DNA of 64,000 nucleotides, taken from assembly GCA_963677415.2 (NCBI GenBank), contig CAXXFJ010000033.1, positions 31,714 to 95,713 of the forward strand. Reading direction: 5' to 3'. This DNA is from JAQUTK01 sp963677415 (GTDB taxonomy: Bacteria > Bacteroidota > Bacteroidia > Bacteroidales > JAQUTK01). The translations under genes and the position numbers were made by a program. Below are positions 36,188 to 44,730 of this stretch, piece by piece. Numbering within the stretch: the stretch's first letter is position 1; every line of letters begins with the position of its first letter. The notes under the pieces were generated by a model. That model ran no database searches. It saw only the letters and a list, made by a program, of their open reading frames with translations, and was not told where the DNA came from.

Positions 36188-36893
36188 AATATTGCCGTGG
36201 ATGGCTTTGTTGTCAGGGATTTTAGTAATTCTCTTATTGGGTTTGGCGACTCTCTTAAAGCCATCTAAAAACATTGACAGTACAGTAAATAGAACAATTG
36301 CTCTTGACAAACTAAAACAGATTCGGGTAGATAGTGCGGACAGTCTGAATAGTAACTTTCTTTTTGACCACATTGACCAAACTTTAAGCTCCTCTGTGAT
36401 TGAGACTACATGGCTGATTTCCGAAAAAGGTGAAGTAATTTACACGAAAGGGATGATGTCACCAAGTACGCCTCTGCACTCAAATGTTTTTTGTTTTGCG
36501 GATGATCAAAGCCGCGGATTAATTGAGGCGGTCGAATGTAATATTGATACATTACAGAAGCATATCATGCTTATAGCAGCTTCTATCAGGCGTGAAGGTG
36601 AACACAACGATGTATTAGGGCATCTGGTAATGCCTTTAAAAACAAGTTCGAATGTTTTAGTCGGTTATATTGCGGTGGCATATTCATTAGATAATCTTAA
36701 ACCGGCTAGTCCGATTTATTTAGTTGTCATCGTTACTTTGATTATCTCTTTTCTTTTATATTGGCTATTATTACCGGTCTGGGTCTATTTTGATTGTCGT
36801 GACAGAAATAACAAATATGTTTTATGGTCTATCTTTGTGCTTTTAGGCAATATCCCGGCTCTGATTGCTTATTTAATCTCGAATAGAAAGTAA
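36168..36893 (+). CDS. Membrane protein with extracytoplasmic domain and PLDc_N-like C-terminus
   Basis: 241 residues: one membrane segment (about 11-31), an extracytoplasmic domain of about 150 residues, then two membrane helices (about 183-203 and 217-237). The end, VWVYFDCRDRNNKYVLWSIFVLLGNIPALIAYL, closely resembles the PLDc_N two-helix module often found on small membrane proteins. The outer domain has no recognised fold here. Its place between a sigma/anti-sigma pair and a GH2-like protein suggests a sensor that relays an envelope signal. Confidence 0.6.
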   Translation: MKKEWYKILPWMALLSGILVILLLGLATLLKPSKNIDSTVNRTIALDKLKQIRVDSADSLNSNFLFDHIDQTLSSSVIETTWLISEKGEVIYTKGMMSPSTPLHSNVFCFADDQSRGLIEAVECNIDTLQKHIMLIAASIRREGEHNDVLGHLVMPLKTSSNVLVGYIAVAYSLDNLKPASPIYLVVIVTLIISFLLYWLLLPVWVYFDCRDRNNKYVLWSIFVLLGNIPALIAYLISNRK

Positions 36894-36920
36894 GGGTAAA
36901 ACAATAAATAATGACAAGCG

Positions 36921-39383
36921 ATGGGAAAGAAACTACTTTACAGTCTCCTGCTTTTTGCAGTCTCTCTGGTACAGATTAATGCCCGGGAAATAAAACGCGA
37001 TTCTTTGTTTGATTCGGATTGGAAATTTATTCGCGGCAAAGAAAATGGTGCAGAGAAACCTGATTTTGAGGATAAAACATGGCGTAACCTTACTTTACCT
37101 CACGACTGGAGTATTGAAGACTTAGTGGTATCTGATCTATCGCGGTCAATAAACGAAAAAGAGCGTATTATTAGTGGTCCTTTCGATTCTGAAGCAGTAA
37201 GTGGCAATGCTACCGGATATACAGTGGGCGGTACTGGTTGGTATCGGAAGCATTTCCGCTTGCCGAAGGAGTATGCCGATAAAGTGGTGACGATCCTGTT
37301 TGATGGTGTGTATATGAATTCTGATGTATGGATTAATGGGCATCATCTGGGCAATCATCCGTATGGGTACACAGCTTTTGAATATGATCTTTCCAACTAT
37401 TTAAAGTATGGCGACACTGAAAATGTTATTGCCGTTGAGGTTAAGAATGAAGGACGCAACTCGCGATGGTATTCAGGGTCGGGCATTTATCGGCATGTGT
37501 ATTTGCAAACGACAGACAAACTTCATATTGCCACGTGGGGGACATTTGTTACAACTACGAATGCAGATTCGCTACATGCTAGGATTGAAGTAAAAGCAAG
37601 TGTGAATAATTATACTGTGCAAAATGCCGATATAACCTTCGTTTGTAAGATTTTAAATCCAGCTTCAGAGATTATATCTGAGAAGAAGCTATTCACACAA
37701 ATACATAATAAGGTTCCTTCCATACTCAGTATTCCCTTTGATGTGTTAAGACCTGAATTATGGTCGCTCGAATCTCCTGCTATTTACACGACTGTTTGCG
37801 AAATTGTTCAAAACGGTAACGTTATTGATCGAACTGAAACAAAGTTTGGAATTCGTACTTTACGCTTCGATTCTGAGAAAGGTTTCTTTCTGAATGGAAA
37901 GCATCTGAAACTCAAAGGAGGGGCAATGCATGCAGATAATGGTCCTTTGGGTGCTGTGGCCAATGATAGGGCTGAAGAACGCAAAGTAGAGCTGATGAAA
38001 GCGGCTGGTTTTAATGCTATTCGTTGTGCGCATAATCCACCTTCATCGGTGTTTCTTGACGCTTGCGACAGGCTTGGCATGCTGGTACTCTTAGAGAGTT
38101 TTGACGTTTGGACGAAGGGTTGGAATGATGATGATTATCAGTTGTTTTTCAACGATTGGTGGAGAAAAGACATTACAAACATAGTGATGAGGGATAGGAA
38201 TCATCCCAGCATTTTTGCATGGGGTATTGGTAATCAGATCAGAGAAAATCGCGATAGCATTGGAGTGGCAATAGCTTATCAGATTGCAGGTTTAGTTCGT
38301 AGTCTGGATCCTTCGAGGGCAGTAGCAGCAGATGTTGCTTTAACCGGAAAGGATTGGCGGAATGGCTCACCGGACGAATGGCGTAAATGTGATCCTCTCT
38401 TTTCGGCTTTGGATATTTGTGGTTACAGTTACCAATCGTCGCAATATGAAAACGACCATCAGCGTTTACCAAACAGGATTATGTTCTCTATTGAGATAGA
38501 TCCCCGGCACTCGTTCGATAATTGGATGAAAGCATTGGACTATGAGTATGTGCTGGGTAATTTTGAATGGACTGCCATGGATTATATAGGTGAAGCTGCA
38601 TCGGGTTGGTTTAGTTTTGCTGAGAGACCTAACTCTCTTTTCCCCTGGAATAGTTCCTATACAGGAGATATTGATGTGTGCGGTTTTAAAAAGCCGCGGT
38701 CGTACTATCGTGACATTCTTTTTAATAATGAGAATAAACTCTCCGTTTTTGTAAAGAATCCGGTTTCTTCTTTTGAGGATGGCGGTAGTTCTCTGTGGGG
38801 GTGGGAGGATGTGAAAGCAAGTTGGACGTGGCCAGGGTATAATGGGAAAAGCCTCTCTGTCGTTGCTTATTCAGGCTGCGATAGTGTACAACTCATTTTA
38901 AACGGAAAGATAATTGGCACAAAACAAACTTCGAGAGAAACAGAATTCAAGGCAATGTGGCAAGTTCCTTATGAACGGGGCACATTAAAGGCGGTTGGTT
39001 ATACCAATGGGATGAAAACCGCTGAATGGAATCTTATCACTGCCAATAAACCGGCTAAGATTCGTCTGACTGCCGATCGTTCAATGATACAAGCAGACGG
39101 TCAGGACTTGTGCTTTGTGACCGTTGAAGTAACAGATAAAAATGGTATTCTAAACCCTCAATACAGCGACCGTATAAATTTTAGCATTGAAGGAGAAGGC
39201 AAAATTATAGCCGTTGGCAATTCAGATCCGAGAAGTTTGGAGAGTTTTCAGCAGCCTTATCGAAAAGCATATGAAGGGAAATGTCTGGTTATCATTCAAT
39301 CGAAAAACAAGGCGGGCCAATTTATCTTGCATGCTGCCGGTAAAGGTCTTTCTGAAAGTAGGATTGTAATCAACACAAAGTAA
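36921..39383 (+). CDS. Secreted GH2-family protein with Glu-to-Gln change at the acid/base site
   Basis: 820 residues, signal peptide ending near NAREIK, full GH2 domain order (WYRKHFRLP, SDVWINGHHLG, SRWYSGSGIYRHVYL, TIM barrel, C-terminal sandwiches). The nucleophile Glu is kept (E525 in MFSIEIDPRHSFDNW), but the acid/base motif that is normally GNE reads AWGIGNQIRE, so Q439 replaces Glu (codon CAG at 38235-38237; GAG would need one base). The barrel motif that normally has paired histidines reads GGAMHADNGPLGA. The gene is full length with no frameshift, so loss of classic catalysis with retained binding is plausible; activity by another route cannot be excluded. It is the last gene of the sigma-factor operon, 27 nt after the sensor-like gene. 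Confidence 0.87.
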   Translation: MGKKLLYSLLLFAVSLVQINAREIKRDSLFDSDWKFIRGKENGAEKPDFEDKTWRNLTLPHDWSIEDLVVSDLSRSINEKERIISGPFDSEAVSGNATGYTVGGTGWYRKHFRLPKEYADKVVTILFDGVYMNSDVWINGHHLGNHPYGYTAFEYDLSNYLKYGDTENVIAVEVKNEGRNSRWYSGSGIYRHVYLQTTDKLHIATWGTFVTTTNADSLHARIEVKASVNNYTVQNADITFVCKILNPASEIISEKKLFTQIHNKVPSILSIPFDVLRPELWSLESPAIYTTVCEIVQNGNVIDRTETKFGIRTLRFDSEKGFFLNGKHLKLKGGAMHADNGPLGAVANDRAEERKVELMKAAGFNAIRCAHNPPSSVFLDACDRLGMLVLLESFDVWTKGWNDDDYQLFFNDWWRKDITNIVMRDRNHPSIFAWGIGNQIRENRDSIGVAIAYQIAGLVRSLDPSRAVAADVALTGKDWRNGSPDEWRKCDPLFSALDICGYSYQSSQYENDHQRLPNRIMFSIEIDPRHSFDNWMKALDYEYVLGNFEWTAMDYIGEAASGWFSFAERPNSLFPWNSSYTGDIDVCGFKKPRSYYRDILFNNENKLSVFVKNPVSSFEDGGSSLWGWEDVKASWTWPGYNGKSLSVVAYSGCDSVQLILNGKIIGTKQTSRETEFKAMWQVPYERGTLKAVGYTNGMKTAEWNLITANKPAKIRLTADRSMIQADGQDLCFVTVEVTDKNGILNPQYSDRINFSIEGEGKIIAVGNSDPRSLESFQQPYRKAYEGKCLVIIQSKNKAGQFILHAAGKGLSESRIVINTK

Positions 39384-39464
39384 AAAGGACCCTTGTAAGG
39401 GGAGAAGATTTCAAGTTATCGGATCGATCTATAAGAATGTTCAAGAATTTCAATATATATCCAT

Positions 39465-39971
39465 ATGAGAAAAGTAAATCAGGAGATTACAGATGAATCT
39501 ATCCTCGAAGAGATTCTGAGACAGTCCGCCATTTGTAGGATTGGAATGATAGACAACGGATTGCCTTATGTATTGCCATTTAACTATGGATACAAGGATC
39601 ATCATATTTTTATCCATTGTGCTCTTGTCGGAAAGAAAATAGACGTTTTGAGAGCTAACCCAAAGGTCTGTTTTGAGATTGAAGAAAAGGCGGAGCTTCT
39701 CAAAGGGGCGAAGGCTTGTAAGTGGTCTTCTGTCTATCGTTCGATTGTAGGATATGGAACGGTTGAGATAATTACCGATTTTGAACTCAAAAGGCAGGGG
39801 CTCGAGATTATTATGTCTCATAATGGAGCACCTGAGTTAGTTGACTTTGAGCCTGAACTGATTGATGCTGTACTGATATTGAAACTACACATCGATTCTC
39901 TTTCGGGTAAGAAGTCCAGCAATTGGGACAGGCTCCAAACTCCGGAAAAGAATAGCCTTGGGAGTGAATGA
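39465..39971 (+). CDS. Pyridoxamine 5'-phosphate oxidase-like flavin-binding protein (Nim-like)
   Basis: 168 residues of the split-barrel flavin-binding fold: ICRIGMIDNGLPYVLPFNYGYKDHHIFIHCALVGKKIDVLRANPKVCFEIEE, then SVYRSIVGYGTVEII. This is the pattern of the 5-nitroimidazole reductase (Nim)/FMN-binding group. Members are common in Bacteroidales chromosomes and are not by themselves proof of metronidazole resistance. The gene stands alone between two operons. Confidence 0.85.
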   Translation: MRKVNQEITDESILEEILRQSAICRIGMIDNGLPYVLPFNYGYKDHHIFIHCALVGKKIDVLRANPKVCFEIEEKAELLKGAKACKWSSVYRSIVGYGTVEIITDFELKRQGLEIIMSHNGAPELVDFEPELIDAVLILKLHIDSLSGKKSSNWDRLQTPEKNSLGSE

Positions 39972-40175
39972 ATGAACAAATAAGACATGATCCTCTTACC
40001 TTTTCTACACTCAAAAAACCTAATCATAACCGCTATTCTCAAGAAATAGAGAGGTTTGTACGTCTTTGAGTATTCTACCATGACGCAACACATCACTGTT
40101 CATTATACATTAATGTTCTACAACATATTTCTTATAATTTAACTTTTAAACGTGATCCTATGTGTTGATTGACTC

Positions 40176-40219
40176 TATATTTGCAGTTCAAATATGGAAA
40201 TAGTTTTCAAATATGGAAA
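40176..40219 (+). promoter_or_regulatory. Promoter -7 element and repeated candidate IclR operator
   Basis: TATATTTG (40176-40183) is a -7 element 29 nt before the IclR ATG; no clear -33. Directly after it TTCAAATATGGAAA occurs twice, at 40187-40200 and 40206-40219, 19 bp apart, the second covering the start codon. Between them TGGAAA-TAG-TTTTCA approximates the TGGAAA...TTTCCA dyad bound by IclR-family proteins. This is probably the autoregulatory operator of the whole downstream operon. Confidence 0.5.
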
Positions 40220-41001
40220 ATATAGAGTTAGAGTCAGAAGAATCGTACAAAGTTCCTAATCTCGAAAAGGGAATTGCCGTCCTGGAACTTTTATCGGAAC
40301 AACCACTTGGAATGACACTGCTGGAGTTGAAAATGCAGCTGGAGATTTCACAGACAACTGCCTACCGGATATTGAATACCTTGGTTCGCTTGGGCTATCT
40401 CAACTACATAGAAACCGGAAAGAAATATAAACTTTCGCGTAAGATGCTGACCATAGGCTATCGTTCTATTCAAGAGCATAATATTATGGAAGTTGTATTG
40501 CCTAAATTAAGAGAACTGCGCGATATAGTGAAGGAAACAGTTTGCTTTGGCATTATGGGTGCTGAAAAAGGTCTTTTTATCGAACAGGCCATTGGTTCGC
40601 ATCCTTTTTGTTTTGTGTTGTCACCCGGCAAAGAGATTGACTTGCATTGCTCTGCTCCCGGCAAAGCTATCATGGCGTATCTCCCGGATAATATACGTAG
40701 CTCTTATCTTGCAAAAATGAAATACGAAGCGCACAATATCCGTACTATAACCAATGAAACAGACTATTTGAAGGAGTTGGAAAAAGTTCGCCGGCTTGGA
40801 TATGCACTTGATATGGAAGAGGAACTTGGGGGGGTAGTTTGTATTGGTGCTCCTGTGTTTAGCTATGATGCTTATCCTTGTGGTTCTATTTGGTTATCAG
40901 GACCTAAAGATAGATTACCGAAAGAAAAGATTCAACTGTTTGCAGCCCACTTGTTAGAGAGTACGCGTTCGGTTTCATTGGAGCTTGGATATAAAGATTA
41001 A
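40213..41001 (+). CDS. IclR-family transcriptional regulator
   Basis: 262 residues. The N-terminal winged helix is at about residues 15-75 (LEKGIAVLELLSEQPLGMTL, SQTTAYRILNTLVRLGYLNY). The C-terminal effector-binding GAF-like domain is at about 90-260 (VVLPKLRELRDIVKETVCFG, LHCSAPGKAIMAYLP, GYALDMEEELGGVVCIGAPV). IclR proteins usually sense a small carbon-source metabolite and control an adjacent catabolic operon. It is the first gene of a 15.6-kb run of same-strand genes with gaps of at most about 50 nt, and repeated candidate operator sequence overlaps its own start. Confidence 0.92.
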   Translation: MENIELESEESYKVPNLEKGIAVLELLSEQPLGMTLLELKMQLEISQTTAYRILNTLVRLGYLNYIETGKKYKLSRKMLTIGYRSIQEHNIMEVVLPKLRELRDIVKETVCFGIMGAEKGLFIEQAIGSHPFCFVLSPGKEIDLHCSAPGKAIMAYLPDNIRSSYLAKMKYEAHNIRTITNETDYLKELEKVRRLGYALDMEEELGGVVCIGAPVFSYDAYPCGSIWLSGPKDRLPKEKIQLFAAHLLESTRSVSLELGYKD

Positions 41002-41033
41002 AAGCATTTTCAAACCAATCCATCAAAATTGAT

Positions 41034-42821
41034 ATGAAAATAATACAAGGTCTCACCTTGACGACATTACTTCTGATTGCTGCGTTAATGATGAACTTTA
41101 CGCAGCTGAAAGAAGAAGTATATACGGAAACTCCGGTTTTTGTTACTGACATTAAAGTAGCAACTAATGAGGGTGTTTTTATGTCGCAAAAAGGTACAAA
41201 GAGCGTTGTGTTATATAAGAATGACTTTTCGGCGAAAGTTCAGGAATGGGTTTTCGATGAGACACCTACTGCCATTGCTGTTACTGACAAACTTCTTTTT
41301 GTGACAACTTTTGAAACAAAAGGGCTTTTGCACATCATTGATTTAACAACGAATAAAATTGCTGCTACCATTCCGGTTTCTTCCGGAGCAACTGCTCCAA
41401 TAGTAAATGCTGATCAAAGCAAGGTATATGTGTGCAATCAGTTTGCTAATACGATTTCGGAAATAGATATTAAAAAGCAAAAAGAGCTCCGTACGGTAAA
41501 AGTGCTCCGCGAACCCCGGGCGGCAATTATCAGCCCTGACGGCAAGCTGCTGTATGTAGCCAATTATCTGCCTGCTCAACGTGCTGATGTGGATACTATA
41601 GCGGCATGTATCTCGGTAATTAATCTATCCAACTTCAAGAGGATTAAAGATATTCAATTGACGAATGGCAGCAATGCAGTACAAAGTATCTGTTTGAGTC
41701 CCGATGCGAACTATTTATTTGCCACCCACAATTTGGGCCGTTTTCAGGTTCCAACTAGTCAGCTTCAGCAAGGATGGATGAACACCAGTGCCATGAGTGT
41801 CATTAATATTCACACTCAGATATGCGAAGGTGCAGTGTTGCTCGATGAACCGGATCGTGGTGCGGGTGGTCTTTGGTCGGTAGAATGTACTGCGCAGGAG
41901 ATCATTGTTTCGCAATATGGTACACATGAAATAAGTGTGATTGATTATCCGGCATTCATTGAAAAGTACAACAGCCTGACTGATAAATCGACATTAAATT
42001 ATGACTTGCGCTTCTTGAATGGAATCCGCCGTCGTGTTCCGCTTATTGGTAATGGTCCCCGGGCATTTGCCATTTCCGGCGATAAGGTAATCATCCCTAC
42101 CTACTTTTCCGATACGGTAAATGTATATGATCTGAAAACCCAATCGATTGAGGCTTTTTCTTTAGTCAAAAACAGAGTTGAGACGGATGCTCAAAAAGGA
42201 GAGCGTTATTTCAATGATGCCAATTTTTGCTATCAAAACTGGCAATCCTGTAACGGCTGTCATCCAGGCGAAGCCAGGACAGACGGCATGAACTGGGATT
42301 TGATGAACGACGGCATTGGCAACGCCAAAAACTGCAAAAGCATGATCCTGGCTCATGAGACGCCACCTAGTATGATCTCAGGAATTCGTGAACACGCGGA
42401 ATTAGCTGTTCGCAAAGGATATAATCTTATTCAGTTTTATGAAATTCCGGAATCTAAGGCAATCTGTGTAGATACCTATCTTAAGTCACTGAAACCGGTG
42501 CCAAGTCCCTATCTGGTGGATGGGAAACTATCAGAGAAAGCAGTCAGTGGTCGTCAGGTCTTTGAAAAGTTTGATTGTACCAGATGTCATTCAGGTTCTT
42601 ATTATACGGATATGAAAATGCATCGGATCGGTGACAGTATAGAATTTGAAAAAGGCTGGGACACTCCAACTCTGATTGAAGTGTGGCGTACTGCTCCCTA
42701 TTTATTCAATGGAAAGGCAAATACGCTCAAAGATGTTTTTGAGAAGTACAAACACGGAATTGATAAGAAGATTACTGAGAAGGAGTTGGACGAACTGGTC
42801 GAATATGTAAACTCTCTCTAA
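41034..42821 (+). CDS. Exported YVTN beta-propeller with two c-type heme motifs
   Basis: 595 residues, N-terminal signal or membrane anchor (MKIIQGLTLTTLLLIAALMM). Residues about 40-370 are YVTN-type propeller blades (KVYVCNQFANTISEIDIKK, RAAIISPDGKLLYVANYLP). The C-terminal third is a cytochrome-c-peroxidase/MauG-like region with CNGCH (C406-H410) and CTRCH (C515-H519). Such proteins sit in the periplasm and pass electrons or oxidise substrates. It follows the regulator by 32 nt. The presence of c-type hemes in a catabolic operon suggests an oxidation step outside the cytoplasm; the electron acceptor is not visible. Confidence 0.85.
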   Translation: MKIIQGLTLTTLLLIAALMMNFTQLKEEVYTETPVFVTDIKVATNEGVFMSQKGTKSVVLYKNDFSAKVQEWVFDETPTAIAVTDKLLFVTTFETKGLLHIIDLTTNKIAATIPVSSGATAPIVNADQSKVYVCNQFANTISEIDIKKQKELRTVKVLREPRAAIISPDGKLLYVANYLPAQRADVDTIAACISVINLSNFKRIKDIQLTNGSNAVQSICLSPDANYLFATHNLGRFQVPTSQLQQGWMNTSAMSVINIHTQICEGAVLLDEPDRGAGGLWSVECTAQEIIVSQYGTHEISVIDYPAFIEKYNSLTDKSTLNYDLRFLNGIRRRVPLIGNGPRAFAISGDKVIIPTYFSDTVNVYDLKTQSIEAFSLVKNRVETDAQKGERYFNDANFCYQNWQSCNGCHPGEARTDGMNWDLMNDGIGNAKNCKSMILAHETPPSMISGIREHAELAVRKGYNLIQFYEIPESKAICVDTYLKSLKPVPSPYLVDGKLSEKAVSGRQVFEKFDCTRCHSGSYYTDMKMHRIGDSIEFEKGWDTPTLIEVWRTAPYLFNGKANTLKDVFEKYKHGIDKKITEKELDELVEYVNSL

Positions 42822-42835
42822 AATATAAAATATAG

Positions 42836-43990
42836 ATGAAGAACCTGAATCTGATGATAGAGTATTTTGCAGCAGAAGCTAAACAAAGCTTCTGTGAAAC
42901 GGTGCAAGCAATCATCGATCAGGTGAATGAAGGCCAACGAACACCTATTCGTTTCGTTTTTTTCGGCATTCCGCAAAATAATGAAGAGTATTCGAAAGAG
43001 TTTTCGCTCATAAAGGAACGCATACGAACGAAATTTGGCAAGCATATGCCGGTGGTGAGTTATGTAGCTCAAAAACCACTTTGCAATAATGCATTGGTGC
43101 TCGAAGCACATTGGAGTGTGGTGACGGCGGACAAAGATGTTCATCACAAGCAGGTTGATGGTGTGGATTATTTGACTGTTGAAGATGAGATATCTAAAAA
43201 GCTCTCTCTGGGTGGAATAACTTCTGTAAACAATCAGTATTCAATCTTCGATCAGTCAGTTGAAATATTTGAAAAGATAAAGAAGATCTTTGAATTGGAG
43301 AAAATGCCGGTTGACTCAATCGTTCGTCAGTGGAATTACATTGCTGATATAACGAAAGTAGTGGATGGCAAACAGCATTATCAGGAATTTAATAATGCCC
43401 GTTCGCAATTTTATGGTTTGACCTCGTGGCCAAAAGGATATCCGGCAGCTACAGGTATTGGTACGTATACTGGGGGCGTTGTGGTGGAAGTGTTTGCCGT
43501 AAAACCAAAATCACATCGGGTAGAAATCGTTCCACTGGACAATAAGCTTCAGGTGCCTCCTCATGCTTACTCGCAAGAGGTGCTGGTAGGTGATAAGGAT
43601 AGTGCTAAGAAGAGCTGCACAACCCCAAAGTTTGAACGGGGGAAAGTGCTTTATATTAAGCCGGAAGCTCTGGTGTATATTTCGGGAACGGCTGCCATCA
43701 GGGGCGAAGAGAGTCTGGATGGAGTGGGAGCCGGGAGACAAACGATTGCTACTCTTGAGAATATAAACTATTTGAGATCTCCGGAGAACTTGCGTAATGC
43801 GGGTGTAAAGTGTGAAATTGCGCCCGGGATGAAAAGTCTTCGGGTCTATCTCAAGGAAAGTTCCTATTATGAGGAGGTCAAACAAGTGGTTGATAGTATG
43901 ATGCCTGATGTGCCTTCTGTGTATTTGCTGGGTGATATTTGTCGCGATAATTTATTGATAGAAATAGAAGGAATAGCAACTAATTTTTAA
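42836..43990 (+). CDS. Chorismatase/Rid-superfamily-like protein (FkbO/Hyg5-type fold)
   Basis: 384 residues, no signal peptide, therefore cytoplasmic. Two YjgF/Rid-like halves are visible, and the middle shows the FkbO/Hyg5-type pattern QWNYIADITKV, EFNNARSQFYGLTSWPKGYP, AATGIGTYTGGVVVEVFAVK and IRGEESLDGVGAGRQTIATLENINYLRSP. Known members hydrolyse chorismate, but many relatives in catabolic operons are uncharacterised, so activity on a keto or enol intermediate is as likely. It lies 14 nt after the cytochrome gene. Confidence 0.7.
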   Translation: MKNLNLMIEYFAAEAKQSFCETVQAIIDQVNEGQRTPIRFVFFGIPQNNEEYSKEFSLIKERIRTKFGKHMPVVSYVAQKPLCNNALVLEAHWSVVTADKDVHHKQVDGVDYLTVEDEISKKLSLGGITSVNNQYSIFDQSVEIFEKIKKIFELEKMPVDSIVRQWNYIADITKVVDGKQHYQEFNNARSQFYGLTSWPKGYPAATGIGTYTGGVVVEVFAVKPKSHRVEIVPLDNKLQVPPHAYSQEVLVGDKDSAKKSCTTPKFERGKVLYIKPEALVYISGTAAIRGEESLDGVGAGRQTIATLENINYLRSPENLRNAGVKCEIAPGMKSLRVYLKESSYYEEVKQVVDSMMPDVPSVYLLGDICRDNLLIEIEGIATNF

Positions 43991-44000
43991 TTGTATAAAG

Positions 44001-44690
44001 ATGAAAACGAAATTTATTTTAACGGCTGTCTTGACCCTCTTGTTGTGTGTATATGGGATCAGCCAGACAACGGCGCCCGCCCAAACAGCAACGCCCGCTA
44101 AAACTGCGGTCAAACAGAAAGCATTGTATGAAAAGAAATATACCAATGCTGATTATTACACCAACGGCACATTCAATCAGGAGGTTGCTTTAAAAGCAGT
44201 ATTGGATATGTTTGCTTTTTATGGTGTCGAATACACCGATTTCATGAAGAAGAATATGTTTGTTTCGGACTTTAATCTTGGTGATTTCGAGAATATTGGC
44301 ATGGCAGGTATTTTCTGGGTAAATGATGCCGAGCATAATATGTTTGGACATGAGATTTATTTGCTGCCCAACCAAATGATTGCCGAACATGCGCATGTTG
44401 CCACCACGTATCCCGCCAAACATGAAACCGGATTGGTTCGCTATGGAAGCGGCTATAATTTTAGTATTGGTGAGCCCACCTTGAATGCGCCTAAGTTGCC
44501 AGCAAGCCAAAAAGACTTTATCACTTTAAAGCATTTTGAGCCAAAGAAAGTGGGAGAGATGATTTTACTTTCAAAGATTGAGAGCAAACATTTTCTTTTT
44601 GCCGGGGATAATGGTTTAATCGTGACCGAGTTTGGTACTTATCATGACAACGCCGGACTACGGTTCACCAATCCGAAAGTTAAATTCTAA
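44001..44690 (+). CDS. Exported cupin-like protein, paralogue 1
   Basis: 229 residues with signal peptide (MKTKFILTAVLTLLLCVYGISQTT) and an Ala/Pro/Thr linker. The core has cupin metal-site marks: MFGHEIYLLPNQMIAEHAHV and a later FGTYHDNAG. The layout resembles cupin sugar isomerases (D-lyxose isomerase type) but is exported, and I cannot assign a reaction. It is a close paralogue of the next gene (shared KYTNADYYTNG, DFNLGDFE, FWVND, GHEIYLLPNQM, HFLFAGDNGLIVTEFG). Both lie in the IclR operon between the chorismatase-like gene and a VOC gene. Confidence 0.65.
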   Translation: MKTKFILTAVLTLLLCVYGISQTTAPAQTATPAKTAVKQKALYEKKYTNADYYTNGTFNQEVALKAVLDMFAFYGVEYTDFMKKNMFVSDFNLGDFENIGMAGIFWVNDAEHNMFGHEIYLLPNQMIAEHAHVATTYPAKHETGLVRYGSGYNFSIGEPTLNAPKLPASQKDFITLKHFEPKKVGEMILLSKIESKHFLFAGDNGLIVTEFGTYHDNAGLRFTNPKVKF

Positions 44691-44730
44691 TTTATTTCAT
44701 TGTATATTAATCATTTAATCATAGCTCATT

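Noticed and set aside
39465..39971. Nim-type metronidazole resistance gene
   Set aside because: The fold matches, but this broad family is chromosomal in many Bacteroidales; the sequence alone does not support calling it a resistance determinant.
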